Position numbers and translations under genes: made by a program
Shown: one piece after another, positions 43,732 through 53,151 of the stretch
Layout: every line of letters begins with the position of its first letter
How positions within the stretch are numbered: position 1 is the first letter of the stretch
Assembly: GCF_020510625.1 (NCBI RefSeq)
Contig: NZ_CP075191.1
Location: 3,511,501 to 3,575,500 of the forward strand
Length of the DNA stretch: 64,000 nt
Direction of reading: 5' to 3'
Origin: Ferribacterium limneticum
Lineage (GTDB): Bacteria; Pseudomonadota; Gammaproteobacteria; Burkholderiales; Rhodocyclaceae
Notes under the pieces: generated by a model
Database searches by the model: none
The model's input: only the letters and a program-made list of their open reading frames with translations
Told to the model about the DNA's origin: nothing

Positions 43732-46700
43732 ATGTCCCAGCGCCTCTACAAGATTCGCGGCAGCCGCGAAGATGCCATTCGCCGCGCTGCCGGCGGCCCG
43801 CAACCGCTGTTCCGTTTATTGCCGGGAACCGCCCGGGATGGCAGCGGCGATCAAGTCGAGGTCAGCGGCGACACCGTGGTTCGGGTCGAACTCGACAACG
43901 GTTTCGTGCTGTGGAGCCGGGTCGACGACCTGTCGCGCGATTTCGGCACGCCGCCGGCCCGCGACGGCAGCGAGGCCTGGGACTTCAGCCGCCTGACGCC
44001 GCGCCACACGGCGAGCAGCGAGCGCGGACTGGGCGGATTGGCCATTCGCGTACTCGAATTTTTCGGCGTCGACCTGGCCGAAAAAGCCGCCGGCAAACTG
44101 GGCAAGCACTTCGAGGAAAAGCTGCTCGGCAAGCAAGCCCCCGGCCTTTACCGGCTTGATCTGGCCGGCGACTTCGCGCTCAAGCCAATCGCCGACAACG
44201 AAGCGCTGCCCGCCACGGCCGGCCCGTTGCTGATCTTCCTGCACGGCACCGCCTCGTCCGGCCAGGGCAACTTCGGCAAGTTGTGGGATGCCGGCAATGC
44301 CGAAGGCGCCCGCCTACGGGAATCCTTGCTGCCCAGCTATGGCGACCGCGTCTTTTCGCTGGAGCACCGGACGCTGACGGAGAGCCCGATCGACAACGCG
44401 CTGGCCCTGGCCAAACGCCTGCCGGAAGGCGCCGAAATCCATCTGGTCAGCCATTCCCGTGGCGGCCTGGTCGGTGAAGTGATGGCCCTGTCAGGCTGTG
44501 CCGACCTCGGCAAGACCTTGAGCAAGGAACACGTCAAGACACTGTTCGCCGCCGACCGCACACTGGCGCCGCAACTCGGCCTGCTGCCGCTGTCCGATGC
44601 CGAAATGAAGGCGCGTGACGCCGCCTACGACGGCGACCGCAAGCGCCTGCTCGAACTGATCGACGTCTTCGCCCAAAAGAAACTGCGCATCGGCCGCTTC
44701 GTTCGCGTCGCCTGCCCGGCCCGCGGCACGACACTCGCTTCCGGTCGCCTCGACCGCTGGCTGTCGGTGCTCGATTACGTCGCCACCGCCGCCACTGGCG
44801 ACGGCCTGTTCGCCGATGGCCTCGATTTCCTGCTCGCCGTCGTCAAGGAGCGCACCGATCCGCGCACTCTGCCCGGCGTCGAAGCGATGATGCCCGGCTC
44901 GGCCCTGACCCGCCTGCTCAACAACACGCCGGAACTGGTCAGCAGCGCCGACCTGTCGGTGATCGCCGGCGACATCGAAGCCGGCGACGGCCTGTGGAAC
45001 ACGCTGAAGGTGCTCGCCACCGACTGGTTCTACAAGAACGAACACGATCTCGTCGTCGATACCGCCTCGATGAGCGGCGGCCTGCCGCGCCTCGGCAATG
45101 GCGCCCGCGTCCGTCAGGACCAGGGGCCCAAGGTCAATCACTTCCGCTACTTCACCAACGAGCAGAGCGTGCGCTGGCTGCGCGCCGGCCTGACCCGCAG
45201 CGACGGCGACAGCGGCGGCTTCCTGCCGATCGCCGCCAAACCCTACGTCGGCCCGCGTTGCGCGGCGGCCGTCAGCCGCAGCCGTGGCGGCAACAAGCCA
45301 CGGCCGATTGCCATCATGCTGCCCGGCACCATGGGCAGCGAACTGAAGGCCGGCGACGACGAAATCTGGCTGAACTACTGGGCCCTGCTCAAGGGCGGCC
45401 TGAAAAAGATCGCCATGGGCCGCGACGAAATCACGCCAGTCGGGTTGGTCGACGAGTTCTACGGCCCGCTGGTCGAATTCCTGGCGCGTAGCCATCAGGT
45501 TGAAATCTTCCCCTACGACTGGCGTTTCTCGGTTCGCAAAGCAGCGGCGAAACTGGCGGTCACGCTTGAACCTTTGGTCAGCCAGGCCGAACGTTCCGGC
45601 CAGCCGTTGCGCCTGGTCGCCCACTCGATGGGCGGTTTGGTTGTCCGCTCGATGATCGCCGATGGCGCTGCCGGCACGGCGCTGTGGAAGCGCATCATAC
45701 GCCTGCCCGGCAGCCGTTTCCTGATGCTCGGCACGCCCAATTTCGGCTCCTACGAAGCCGTGCGCTGGCTGACCGGGTTCAACCCGACCGAGGGCAAGCT
45801 GTCGCTGCTCGACATCACGCACAGCACCGACGACATCATCGGCCTCGTTGCCCGCTACCCCGGCCTGCTCGAACTGCTGCCCTTCGCCCCGGACGATCCG
45901 GATTTCGCCGACCAGTCGCGGTGGACGGCGCTGCGCAAGGAAATCGGCGCCCGCTGGGATACTGCCGAAAGCAAAGACCTGCAGGAAGCCGCCGCCACCT
46001 GGAGCTTCCTCAAGGCGGCCGCGCCCGATCCGCAGCACATGGTCTATGTCGCCGGCAGCCAGCCGGCCACGGTCATCGACTATCAGCTGAGCGCCGGCGA
46101 CATTCCCTTCCGCCCCGACCTCAAGCGCCTCGAATTCATTGCCACCCGCGAGGGTGACGGCACCGTTGCCTGGGCTTCTGGCCGCCTGCCGGGCGTACCG
46201 GTCTGGTACGTCGACAACACCGCACACGACATGCTGTGCGCCCAGCCCAAGGCCTTCCCCGGCTACCTCGACATCCTGGTCAATGGCCAGACCAGCCTGC
46301 TGCCCAGTGCCCCCCCGGCCCGCAGCCGCGCCGCCGCCGGCGAGGAACGTTTCGTGCTGCCACCGGCCCCGCCGGCCGATGGCATTCCGTCGCCCGACGA
46401 TATGGCCGGCCTCGGCTTCTCCGGCCAGTTGCCCGAAAGCATCGAGAGCGAACGGCAATCGCCGCCGATCGAGGTCAGCATCCGTCACGGCAACCTGACC
46501 TACGCCCGCCATCCGGTCGTCGTCGGCCACTACCAGGGCGACACGGTGATCAGCGCCGAAGCGGTGCTCGACCGCCAGCTCGGCGGCCACCTGACCCGCC
46601 GCCTTGATCTCGGCATCTACCCCGGGCCGCTCGGCAGCCACACCGTTTTCCTCAACGACTCACCGACCGCCAAGCCCAAGGGCGCCATCGTCGTCGGCCT

Positions 46701-49197
46701 CGGCCAGATCGGCGGGCTCAGCCCCGGCCTGCTTGAATCCTCGGTGCGCGATGCCTTGCTCGATTTCGCGCTGAAGGTCGCCTACTGGCCCGATGCCCGC
46801 TTTGGCGAGGAAGGCCGGCCACGGTCGGCCGCCGTCACCTGCCTGCTCGTCGGCACCGGCGCCGGCGGCCTGCCGATCGGCGATTCGCTCGAAGCCATCC
46901 TGCGCGCCGCCATTGCCACCAACGCGGCGCTGGCCGAACACGAACTGGAAGGCCGCGTCCTGATCGACCGCCTCGAACTGCTCGAACTGTACGAGGACGT
47001 GGCCATCACCGCCGCCGAAGCGCTTGGCCGCATCCTGCAGAACGAACAGCTGGCACCGGCCATCCGCTGGCCGGCCGGCTGCGTTGAAACCGCCCAGGCC
47101 GGCCGTCGCCGGGTGCGTTTCGACACCCCCAACGAGTGGTACCAGCGCCTCGAAATCGTCCGCCAGGAAGATCGCCTGCGCTTCCTCTTCCCGACTGATC
47201 GGGCGCGTGCCGAAGAAACCCTGGCCACCGGGCAACTGGCGCTGGCCGATGCCTTTGTCAGGATCGCCAGCCGCGACACTGGCCAGAACTCCGAAGCGGC
47301 CAAGACGCTGTACGAAATGCTGCTGCCGCTGCGCCTGCGCGAACTGGCGCCGCAACAGGGCAACCTGGTCGTCATCGTCGACCGCCAGTCGGCCTGCTAC
47401 CCCTGGGAGCTGCTCGAAAACCGCTGGAGCGTCGGCGAACGGCCGCCCTCGGTCGCCGCCGGCTTCGTCCGCCAGTTCCGCACCGCCGACTTCCGTCAGC
47501 GGCCGGCCCACGGCTTCGCCAACACGGCGCTGGTCATCGGCGACCCCGATCTGCAGAACGCCCCCGACTTCTGCGACCTGCCCGGCGCCCGCGACGAAGC
47601 GCAACTGGTCGCCGAACAACTGGCGGCCGAAGGCTACGAGGTCACCGACTGCATCGAGCAGACGGCAACGCCGATCATGGAATCGCTGCACAAGAACAGC
47701 TGGCGCATCCTGCATCTGGCCGGGCACGGCGTGCATGAATTCCCGGTGCCGGCTGGCAAGGATGCCGACAATGCAGCGAAAAAGCCCACCGACAAGGCCG
47801 TAAGCAAGGTTTCCGGCATGGTCATCGGCCCGAACAATTTCCTGACCCCGGGCGACATCGCGCAGATGCGTTTCGTGCCGGAACTGGTCTTCGTCAATTG
47901 CTGCCACCTTGGCCGCGTAGATGGCAATCGCGACCTCGACCGCCTCGGCCTGGCGGCCAACCTCGGAGAGGAATTCATCCGCATGGGCGTGCGCGCCGTG
48001 ATCGCTGCCGGCTGGGCGGTGGATGACCGGGCCGGCCAGGCCTTTGCCGCCACCTTCTATCGCGGCATGCTGGCTGGCGAAACCTTCGGCGAAGCGGTCC
48101 GCGTCGCCCGCGAGGATGTCTGGCAGCGCTTCCCGGACGTCAACACCTGGGGTGCCTACCAGTGCTACGGCGACCCGGACTTCCGCTTCCACCGCGATGG
48201 TTCGGCCCCGCAGCACATCGTCACGCCGTTTGCCACGGCCCACGAACTGGTCGCTGAATTCGAGAACATCGCCGCCGACCAGCGCGCCGGGGCAACTGAC
48301 GACGCCTGCGGCAAGATCGAACGCCGTTTGGCGCGCATTCCCGCCAACCAGAAAGCCAGCTGGCTGGCCCGGGCCGACGTGCAAGCTGCACTCGGCCTGG
48401 CCTGGGGCGAAGCCCGCTGCTGGCCGGAAGCCATCGCCTGCCTGGAAAAGGCGCTGACGGCCGACAAGGGCGACTGCTCGATGCGGGCGCTGGAGCAATA
48501 CGCCAATTTCCGCGTGCGCTACGCGGCCGAACGCTGGCAAGGCGCCAGCCACAAGGCGGCCAAAACGCGTGAAAAACTGCGGGTCGAACAGGCTGAGTTG
48601 ATCGAGTCGGCCATTCTCGATCTCGACACCCTGTGCCAGCGCGCCCCCACCGTCGAACGCCTGAACCTGCTGGGCAGTGCCTACAAGCGACTGGCGCTGG
48701 TCGAGGCAGAAGGGCCACGCCGGATGGATGCGCTGGTCAACATGGCCCAGCACTACCGCCTGGCTTACGAGCGGCGGCGCGATGCCTATGCCTTCACCAA
48801 CTGGCTGGCCGGCGCCCTGCTCACCGCGCAACGCGGCGAATCCCCAGCTGCGGCTGATCCAGTCGCCATGCAGCGCGAACTCGATGCCTTGCTGCGCGAA
48901 CTGGCCCAGCGCAACGAAGCCGATCCGAACTTCTGGGATAGCGCCAGCCTGGCCGATCTGCAACTGATCAAGCTGCTGTCGCAACCGGCGGCACCACCAC
49001 GAAAACGGGGCGAGGCGGCGTCGCCGGCCCCCGGCGTTGCCGTGCTGCACGCCTACCGCCACGCCATCGCCCGTGGCGCCAGCCCGCGCGAAGTCTCGTC
49101 GGTGGCCGAGCACATCGACTTCCTGCTCACCCTGTGGGCGCCGGATGACAAGGCCAACCGGCGCATCCTCGAACAGATTCAGGAGAACCTGTCATGA
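43732..49197 (+). CDS. Giant fusion: two alpha/beta hydrolases, CHAT protease and helical repeat tail
   Basis: An 1821-aa cytoplasmic protein from the ATG at 43732, preceded by GACAAGGAGACTCGC. Domain 1 (about 160-480) is an alpha/beta hydrolase with oxyanion region IFLHGTASSGQG and nucleophile S242 in VSHSRGG. Domain 2 (about 535-860) resembles LCAT/PGAP1-type lipases, with IMLPGTMGSELKAGDDEIW and nucleophile S632 in VAHSMGG. A linker region follows, then a CHAT caspase-like domain with H1332 in HLAGHGVHEF and C1391 in FVNCCHLGRV. The C-terminus (about 1480-1821) is helical and TPR-like. CHAT and caspase proteases process partners in known defence and death pathways. This double-hydrolase architecture with a CHAT domain is unusual. 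Confidence 0.85.
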   Translation: MSQRLYKIRGSREDAIRRAAGGPQPLFRLLPGTARDGSGDQVEVSGDTVVRVELDNGFVLWSRVDDLSRDFGTPPARDGSEAWDFSRLTPRHTASSERGLGGLAIRVLEFFGVDLAEKAAGKLGKHFEEKLLGKQAPGLYRLDLAGDFALKPIADNEALPATAGPLLIFLHGTASSGQGNFGKLWDAGNAEGARLRESLLPSYGDRVFSLEHRTLTESPIDNALALAKRLPEGAEIHLVSHSRGGLVGEVMALSGCADLGKTLSKEHVKTLFAADRTLAPQLGLLPLSDAEMKARDAAYDGDRKRLLELIDVFAQKKLRIGRFVRVACPARGTTLASGRLDRWLSVLDYVATAATGDGLFADGLDFLLAVVKERTDPRTLPGVEAMMPGSALTRLLNNTPELVSSADLSVIAGDIEAGDGLWNTLKVLATDWFYKNEHDLVVDTASMSGGLPRLGNGARVRQDQGPKVNHFRYFTNEQSVRWLRAGLTRSDGDSGGFLPIAAKPYVGPRCAAAVSRSRGGNKPRPIAIMLPGTMGSELKAGDDEIWLNYWALLKGGLKKIAMGRDEITPVGLVDEFYGPLVEFLARSHQVEIFPYDWRFSVRKAAAKLAVTLEPLVSQAERSGQPLRLVAHSMGGLVVRSMIADGAAGTALWKRIIRLPGSRFLMLGTPNFGSYEAVRWLTGFNPTEGKLSLLDITHSTDDIIGLVARYPGLLELLPFAPDDPDFADQSRWTALRKEIGARWDTAESKDLQEAAATWSFLKAAAPDPQHMVYVAGSQPATVIDYQLSAGDIPFRPDLKRLEFIATREGDGTVAWASGRLPGVPVWYVDNTAHDMLCAQPKAFPGYLDILVNGQTSLLPSAPPARSRAAAGEERFVLPPAPPADGIPSPDDMAGLGFSGQLPESIESERQSPPIEVSIRHGNLTYARHPVVVGHYQGDTVISAEAVLDRQLGGHLTRRLDLGIYPGPLGSHTVFLNDSPTAKPKGAIVVGLGQIGGLSPGLLESSVRDALLDFALKVAYWPDARFGEEGRPRSAAVTCLLVGTGAGGLPIGDSLEAILRAAIATNAALAEHELEGRVLIDRLELLELYEDVAITAAEALGRILQNEQLAPAIRWPAGCVETAQAGRRRVRFDTPNEWYQRLEIVRQEDRLRFLFPTDRARAEETLATGQLALADAFVRIASRDTGQNSEAAKTLYEMLLPLRLRELAPQQGNLVVIVDRQSACYPWELLENRWSVGERPPSVAAGFVRQFRTADFRQRPAHGFANTALVIGDPDLQNAPDFCDLPGARDEAQLVAEQLAAEGYEVTDCIEQTATPIMESLHKNSWRILHLAGHGVHEFPVPAGKDADNAAKKPTDKAVSKVSGMVIGPNNFLTPGDIAQMRFVPELVFVNCCHLGRVDGNRDLDRLGLAANLGEEFIRMGVRAVIAAGWAVDDRAGQAFAATFYRGMLAGETFGEAVRVAREDVWQRFPDVNTWGAYQCYGDPDFRFHRDGSAPQHIVTPFATAHELVAEFENIAADQRAGATDDACGKIERRLARIPANQKASWLARADVQAALGLAWGEARCWPEAIACLEKALTADKGDCSMRALEQYANFRVRYAAERWQGASHKAAKTREKLRVEQAELIESAILDLDTLCQRAPTVERLNLLGSAYKRLALVEAEGPRRMDALVNMAQHYRLAYERRRDAYAFTNWLAGALLTAQRGESPAAADPVAMQRELDALLRELAQRNEADPNFWDSASLADLQLIKLLSQPAAPPRKRGEAASPAPGVAVLHAYRHAIARGASPREVSSVAEHIDFLLTLWAPDDKANRRILEQIQENLS

Positions 49198-49871
49198 GCC
49201 CGCGCCAGAGCAAGGCCGCCCCCCAGGCGGCAGCAGCAACGAAAGCACTGAGCCGGCGCCGGAGCGTCAGCCATTCCGCCCCCGCCCCGGTCAGCCGCGA
49301 CGCAGCGCCTGATTTCTCGAAAACGCCGCTCGACCAGATTCCATTGAGCGACCTCTCCCCCCGCGCCCTGATCGCCCCCAACTTCCGGGTCTATGAACTG
49401 ACCCGCTCCGACCTGGCGGCGCGTCAGGGAATCGACAACAGCTTCGCCAGCGACGCCGAACTGCGCGCCGCGATTCATCTCGCCCGCCATGTACTGCAGC
49501 CGATCCGCGACAAGTTCGGCTCGTTTTCGCCGAACAGCGTCTATCGCAGCCAGAACCTGGAGCGCTCGCTGAAGCACAAGCCGGCAACCTGGCTGAGCAC
49601 CAGCCAGCACGCCCGCGGCGAAGCCTGCGACATCGAGATCGTCGGCATGGCCACACTCGAACTGGCCGCCTGGGCCCGCGACCACCTGGCCGATTTCGAC
49701 CAGATCATCTGCGAATGCTACGACCCGGCCAAGGGGCCAAATTCCGGCTGGGTGCATATTTCGCTGAAACCGCCCGGGGCCAGCGCCAATCGCCAGCAAT
49801 GCCTGAGTTATGTGCGCGACCCGGCAACAGGCCGCCTGGTTTATGTGACCGGCCTGACAGCAATGGCCTGA
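49194..49871 (+). CDS. Peptidase M15 (D-Ala-D-Ala carboxypeptidase/endolysin-like)
   Basis: A 225-aa protein whose ATG overlaps the CHAT stop (ATGA). The first 40 residues are Ala/Ser/Arg-rich with no signal peptide. The M15 zinc site is visible: H139 in STSQHARGEA, D146 in CDIEI and H188 in GWVHIS, with a possible catalytic Glu in IICECYDP. M15_3 domains occur in phage endolysins and cleave peptidoglycan peptides. With no signal, export would need lysis, a holin or the injection machine. Coupling to the hydrolase-CHAT gene puts a wall-cutting enzyme under the same control. Confidence 0.88.
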   Translation: MSPRQSKAAPQAAAATKALSRRRSVSHSAPAPVSRDAAPDFSKTPLDQIPLSDLSPRALIAPNFRVYELTRSDLAARQGIDNSFASDAELRAAIHLARHVLQPIRDKFGSFSPNSVYRSQNLERSLKHKPATWLSTSQHARGEACDIEIVGMATLELAAWARDHLADFDQIICECYDPAKGPNSGWVHISLKPPGASANRQQCLSYVRDPATGRLVYVTGLTAMA

Positions 49872-49878
49872 GCCCGGC

Positions 49879-51438
49879 ATGCTGCCCGGCAAAATCGCGA
49901 CGCTGCTGGTTATCTCTGCCATCCTGTCGGTGATCGGTGCGCTGCTGGTCGCCTGGCGCTACCGGGTGGCCATGCAGGCGCTGATGACGGCACCGCTCGC
50001 TGCACCGAGCACTGGCCAGGCCGCGCCGAGCCGGCCCCTGCCCTGTACGGCCGATGCCCCGGCCAGGCCGGTCAGCCTCGCCGACAACCGTCGTGCCGAA
50101 CGTCAACTGATTGTCGCCTTCCTCGGCATCACCCTCGTGATGTCCCTGGCCCGTACGCTGCTGATGCAGGTGCTGGCCAACGGACCAATCACGATCATCA
50201 CCGTCAGCACCTTGTGCGCCGCCTACGCCTGGCCGGTCGTGCCGGTCGTTGCCATCATCCGCCGCTGGTCGCGCCGGCGCTTCGCTACCTCCCTGCTGCT
50301 CTGGTTCGTCGCCGCCGTCGCCTTGCTCAGCTGGCGAACCACTGAAGACGTCCAGTTCATTCAGGTGCTGAAATGGATGTCCTTCGACATCGGCCTGCCG
50401 CTGGTCGTCGTCAGTGCCCTCTGCCTGGGCAGCGCCACACGCGCCGTCGCCCCCTGGCTGGCACCGCTCTTCTTCCTGCTCGCCTGGGCCTCACTCACGG
50501 GAATCGACGTGCTGGAGGCGCTGGTAGGATCGAATAGCCCCATCGCCTTCTGGTTGGCCAGCCTTTTCGGCGCCGTCACGGCCATCGTGCTCTTCGCTTT
50601 CGCCTTCGTTTTCATCGCCTGGTGGCCGGCCCGCGCGCTCGGCCGCTGGCTGGGGCGAGCCTACGCGGCCCGCCAGATTTCGGAACTGTTCTACCTGTTC
50701 TCTGCCGTCTGGGTCATCGCCCTGACCGGCCCGGCACTCGGCGCCATCGCCAGTGAAGGCTGGCGCGCCCTGCTCTATTTCCTGCCCCTGATCTGCATAC
50801 CGTTCGGTGCCCGCTTGATGCAGGCCACCACCGGCCAGCGCCAGCCCGGCCGGCCGCCGACCCTGCTCGTGCTGCGCGTTTTCCAGCAGGACGCCAATGT
50901 TCAGGATCTGTTCAACCGCGTCATCGAACGCTGGCGCCTGACCGGCAACACCGTGCTGATCGCCGGCACCGACCTGCTCACCCACACCACCGACCCCGAC
51001 GACATTTTCACCTTCCTCGACGGCCGTCTGGCCGAGCGTTTCATCCACAGCCCGGCCGATGTGCCGCGCCGGATCGCCGCCTTTGAATGGCAGCCCGATG
51101 TCGAAGGGCGATACCGTGTCAATGAATGCTATTGCCACGACACCACCTGGCAGCTGGCGCTGGCCGAACTGCTGCGCGTCAGCGACGTCGTGCTGATGGA
51201 CCTGCGCAATTTCATCGCCGCCAACAAGGGCTGCCTGTATGAACTGGAAACCCTGTCCTCGGCGCCCGGGCTGAACCGCGTGGTGGTGCTGGTCAACGAC
51301 CGCACCGAACTGGCCGCCGCCCAGGCCGCGACCGCCAAGGCCCCGGCTAGCCGCTTCGTCTGGGTGCCCCAGCAGGGCGATACCCCCCCGGCGACCGAAC
51401 AGGTGCTGGCCCCCTTGCTGGGCACGCCCTCAAATTGA
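49879..51438 (+). CDS. Polytopic membrane protein with soluble TIR/deoxyribosyltransferase-like C-terminus
   Basis: A 519-aa protein, last in the caspase operon (7 nt after the M15 stop). Residues about 5-27 form a first helix, then a Pro/Ala-rich loop (35-68). About seven further helices lie between 75 and 310 (for example LIVAFLGITLVMSLARTLLM and IAFWLASLFGAVTAIVLFAF). The soluble end (about 328-519) has LLVLRVFQQDAN, LLRVSDVVLMDLRNF, KGCLYELETL and NRVVVLVND. That order of strand, acidic residue and GxxYEL recalls TIR or nucleoside deoxyribosyltransferase-like folds, where the Glu is catalytic. This is an inference from pattern, not a firm family call. Confidence 0.65.
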   Translation: MLPGKIATLLVISAILSVIGALLVAWRYRVAMQALMTAPLAAPSTGQAAPSRPLPCTADAPARPVSLADNRRAERQLIVAFLGITLVMSLARTLLMQVLANGPITIITVSTLCAAYAWPVVPVVAIIRRWSRRRFATSLLLWFVAAVALLSWRTTEDVQFIQVLKWMSFDIGLPLVVVSALCLGSATRAVAPWLAPLFFLLAWASLTGIDVLEALVGSNSPIAFWLASLFGAVTAIVLFAFAFVFIAWWPARALGRWLGRAYAARQISELFYLFSAVWVIALTGPALGAIASEGWRALLYFLPLICIPFGARLMQATTGQRQPGRPPTLLVLRVFQQDANVQDLFNRVIERWRLTGNTVLIAGTDLLTHTTDPDDIFTFLDGRLAERFIHSPADVPRRIAAFEWQPDVEGRYRVNECYCHDTTWQLALAELLRVSDVVLMDLRNFIAANKGCLYELETLSSAPGLNRVVVLVNDRTELAAAQAATAKAPASRFVWVPQQGDTPPATEQVLAPLLGTPSN

Positions 51439-51728
51439 GGCGATGGAGCTCTGTTTTGCTGGCAAGATTTGGCTGGGCGTCGTTGGCAACCTGAATGGAT
51501 TCCAGCGACTACGCACAGCAAATTGTGTAGCGAATCATGCATCTGTCAGCTAAAAAACCGACACATTGTGGCAGACTATCCTCCTGATCGGCGAGCCAAG
51601 CCGCGGCACCGATTCTCCGATAATCCCTGCAAAAATATTCAGTGACATAGCTCAATATTGAACAGGCACGATCCTGGCGTTGTCACACACGTTCGGCCGC
51701 ATTAAATTATTGAGGCCCGATCCATTGT
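51439..51728. other. Intergenic region before the diguanylate cyclase
   Basis: About 290 nt without a supported gene. It becomes AT-rich from about 51600. No clear terminator for the caspase operon is seen. A degenerate inverted repeat CTACGCACA / TGTGTAG lies near 51507-51530. Confidence 0.4.
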
Positions 51729-53006
51729 TTGGAAATTTCCTTAGTGCATAGCCCCACGCTTCTCATCCTTGCCGCGATCCTGATGGGAATCATGACCATG
51801 ATGCTAATGGCTGCCTGGCGATTTAATCGGCAAATTGCCGGATTTGGCTTTTGGGCCACTTCCTATTTTTTCGGCACCCTGTTCTGCGTCAGCCTGCTGG
51901 TACGGACAGCGGTGCCCGAGATCTGGTCAGTGATCGCAACGCAAAGCATGCTCTTCCTGATGGCCTACCTGAATCTGAGAGGGACGCGGGCCTATATCGG
52001 TCAGCCCCGACTCTCGCCCGCCTACGCCGCTGTGGCGCTCCTCCTGCTCATCGCCGTCTCGGGCTACTTCACGATGGTTCACCCCGACCCGGGTATTCGC
52101 TTCACGCTATCGAGTCTGATGGCGGGCGTCATCTTTCTGCTCTGCGCCAGAACAATCGCCAAAGGGAAAATGCAGGAATACCCGGCCCGCTACCTATTTG
52201 CCATGGCTTGCGGCGGCCATGGGGCCTTCCTGCTGATTCGCCCCTGGTTGTTCAGTTTGGGTAATGCCGGCCTGTTCGATGCAGCACAGGCAATCGCCGT
52301 CTCCCAGTTCGTCATGGTCGAAGCCATCGCCGCTATTGTCCTGATGGCTTTTGGCATCGTGATGCTGGCCAATGAACAAGTGACGCTCGAACTGAGAAAT
52401 ATCGCCGAAAGAGATCCACTGACCGGCGTTTTCAACCGCCGCTCCTTTCTGACTTTGCTCGACAAGTGCATCAGTCATTCGGCGCGAATGACTTCATCGT
52501 TATCCATCATGCTGATCGACCTCGACCATTTCAAAAGGATCAATGACACCTGGGGGCACAAGAGCGGTGACGAAGCCTTGCGCCATTTCGTTGCGGTTGC
52601 CGCTCCCTGCATCCGCAACGGCGACATCATCGGCCGAATCGGCGGTGAAGAGTTTGCGATTCTGCTGCCCAATACCAGCCTGACTGAGGCAGAAACTGTG
52701 GCAAATCGCCTGCGCCATGAAGTGGCGGAAAGCCCTGCCGAACACGAACATGGCGACATTACCTTGACGGTCAGTATCGGGGTCACTCACTACATCAAGG
52801 GCGAGGCACCTGAAGTCACGCTCCATCGTGCCGACAACGCCATGTATATGGCCAAGAAGGATGGGCGCAACCAGGTCAAAGTGGCTCTATGTCAGTACAA
52901 CGCGGACAAATCTGATTTATCGGAAAATAGCGCTGAACCAGATCTGCAAAGCGAAGGACACAGGGTCAATAGCCTCAAAACGAGCTTTAGCCAGTCAGGG
53001 AGTTGA
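51729..53006 (+). CDS. Membrane diguanylate cyclase (GGDEF)
   Basis: A 425-aa protein. The start is uncertain: TTG at 51729 is taken, but GTG at 51744 or ATG at 51783 would keep the first helix largely intact. About six hydrophobic segments span residues 8-220 and form a membrane sensor. The GGDEF domain (about 230-395) has DPLTGVFNRRSFL, IDLDHFKRINDTWGH and the active-site GGEEF at 305-309, an active variant. The C-terminal 35 residues are polar. It should make c-di-GMP. It is followed by a SpoIIAA-like protein and a histidine kinase. Confidence 0.88.
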   Translation: MEISLVHSPTLLILAAILMGIMTMMLMAAWRFNRQIAGFGFWATSYFFGTLFCVSLLVRTAVPEIWSVIATQSMLFLMAYLNLRGTRAYIGQPRLSPAYAAVALLLLIAVSGYFTMVHPDPGIRFTLSSLMAGVIFLLCARTIAKGKMQEYPARYLFAMACGGHGAFLLIRPWLFSLGNAGLFDAAQAIAVSQFVMVEAIAAIVLMAFGIVMLANEQVTLELRNIAERDPLTGVFNRRSFLTLLDKCISHSARMTSSLSIMLIDLDHFKRINDTWGHKSGDEALRHFVAVAAPCIRNGDIIGRIGGEEFAILLPNTSLTEAETVANRLRHEVAESPAEHEHGDITLTVSIGVTHYIKGEAPEVTLHRADNAMYMAKKDGRNQVKVALCQYNADKSDLSENSAEPDLQSEGHRVNSLKTSFSQSGS

Positions 53007-53091
53007 ACCCTCGTTTTTTTCGGTCATCACAGTCAAAAGTGACCGTCCCGCCCGCGCCTTAAATCAGCCGGATGCCCCACCGAAACACCTG

Positions 53092-53115
53092 ATATTTGAT
53101 GCAAATATCAAATAT
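53092..53115. promoter_or_regulatory. Perfect AT-rich palindrome upstream of the 128-aa gene
   Basis: ATATTTGAT (53092-53100), GCAAAT, ATCAAATAT (53107-53115). This 9-bp perfect inverted repeat lies 36 nt before the ATG at 53152. It looks like an operator, but the regulator is unknown. Confidence 0.45.
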
Positions 53116-53151
53116 GCGATGATTGTCCAGCAAACAAATTTTGGAGCATTC

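Noticed and set aside
46660..49113. 817-aa minus-strand open frame within the CHAT gene
   Set aside because: An antisense shadow. The plus strand has the intact CHAT catalytic motifs and helical tail in the same stretch.
51507..51530. Inverted repeat CTACGCACA / TGTGTAG as a terminator for the caspase operon
   Set aside because: The arms do not pair continuously and no T-tract follows; too weak to call.
52990..53015. tRNA T-arm-like sequence on the minus strand (GGGTTCAACTCCC)
   Set aside because: No acceptor stem, CCA or remaining cloverleaf can be built around it, and it overlaps the end of the diguanylate cyclase gene. Chance match.
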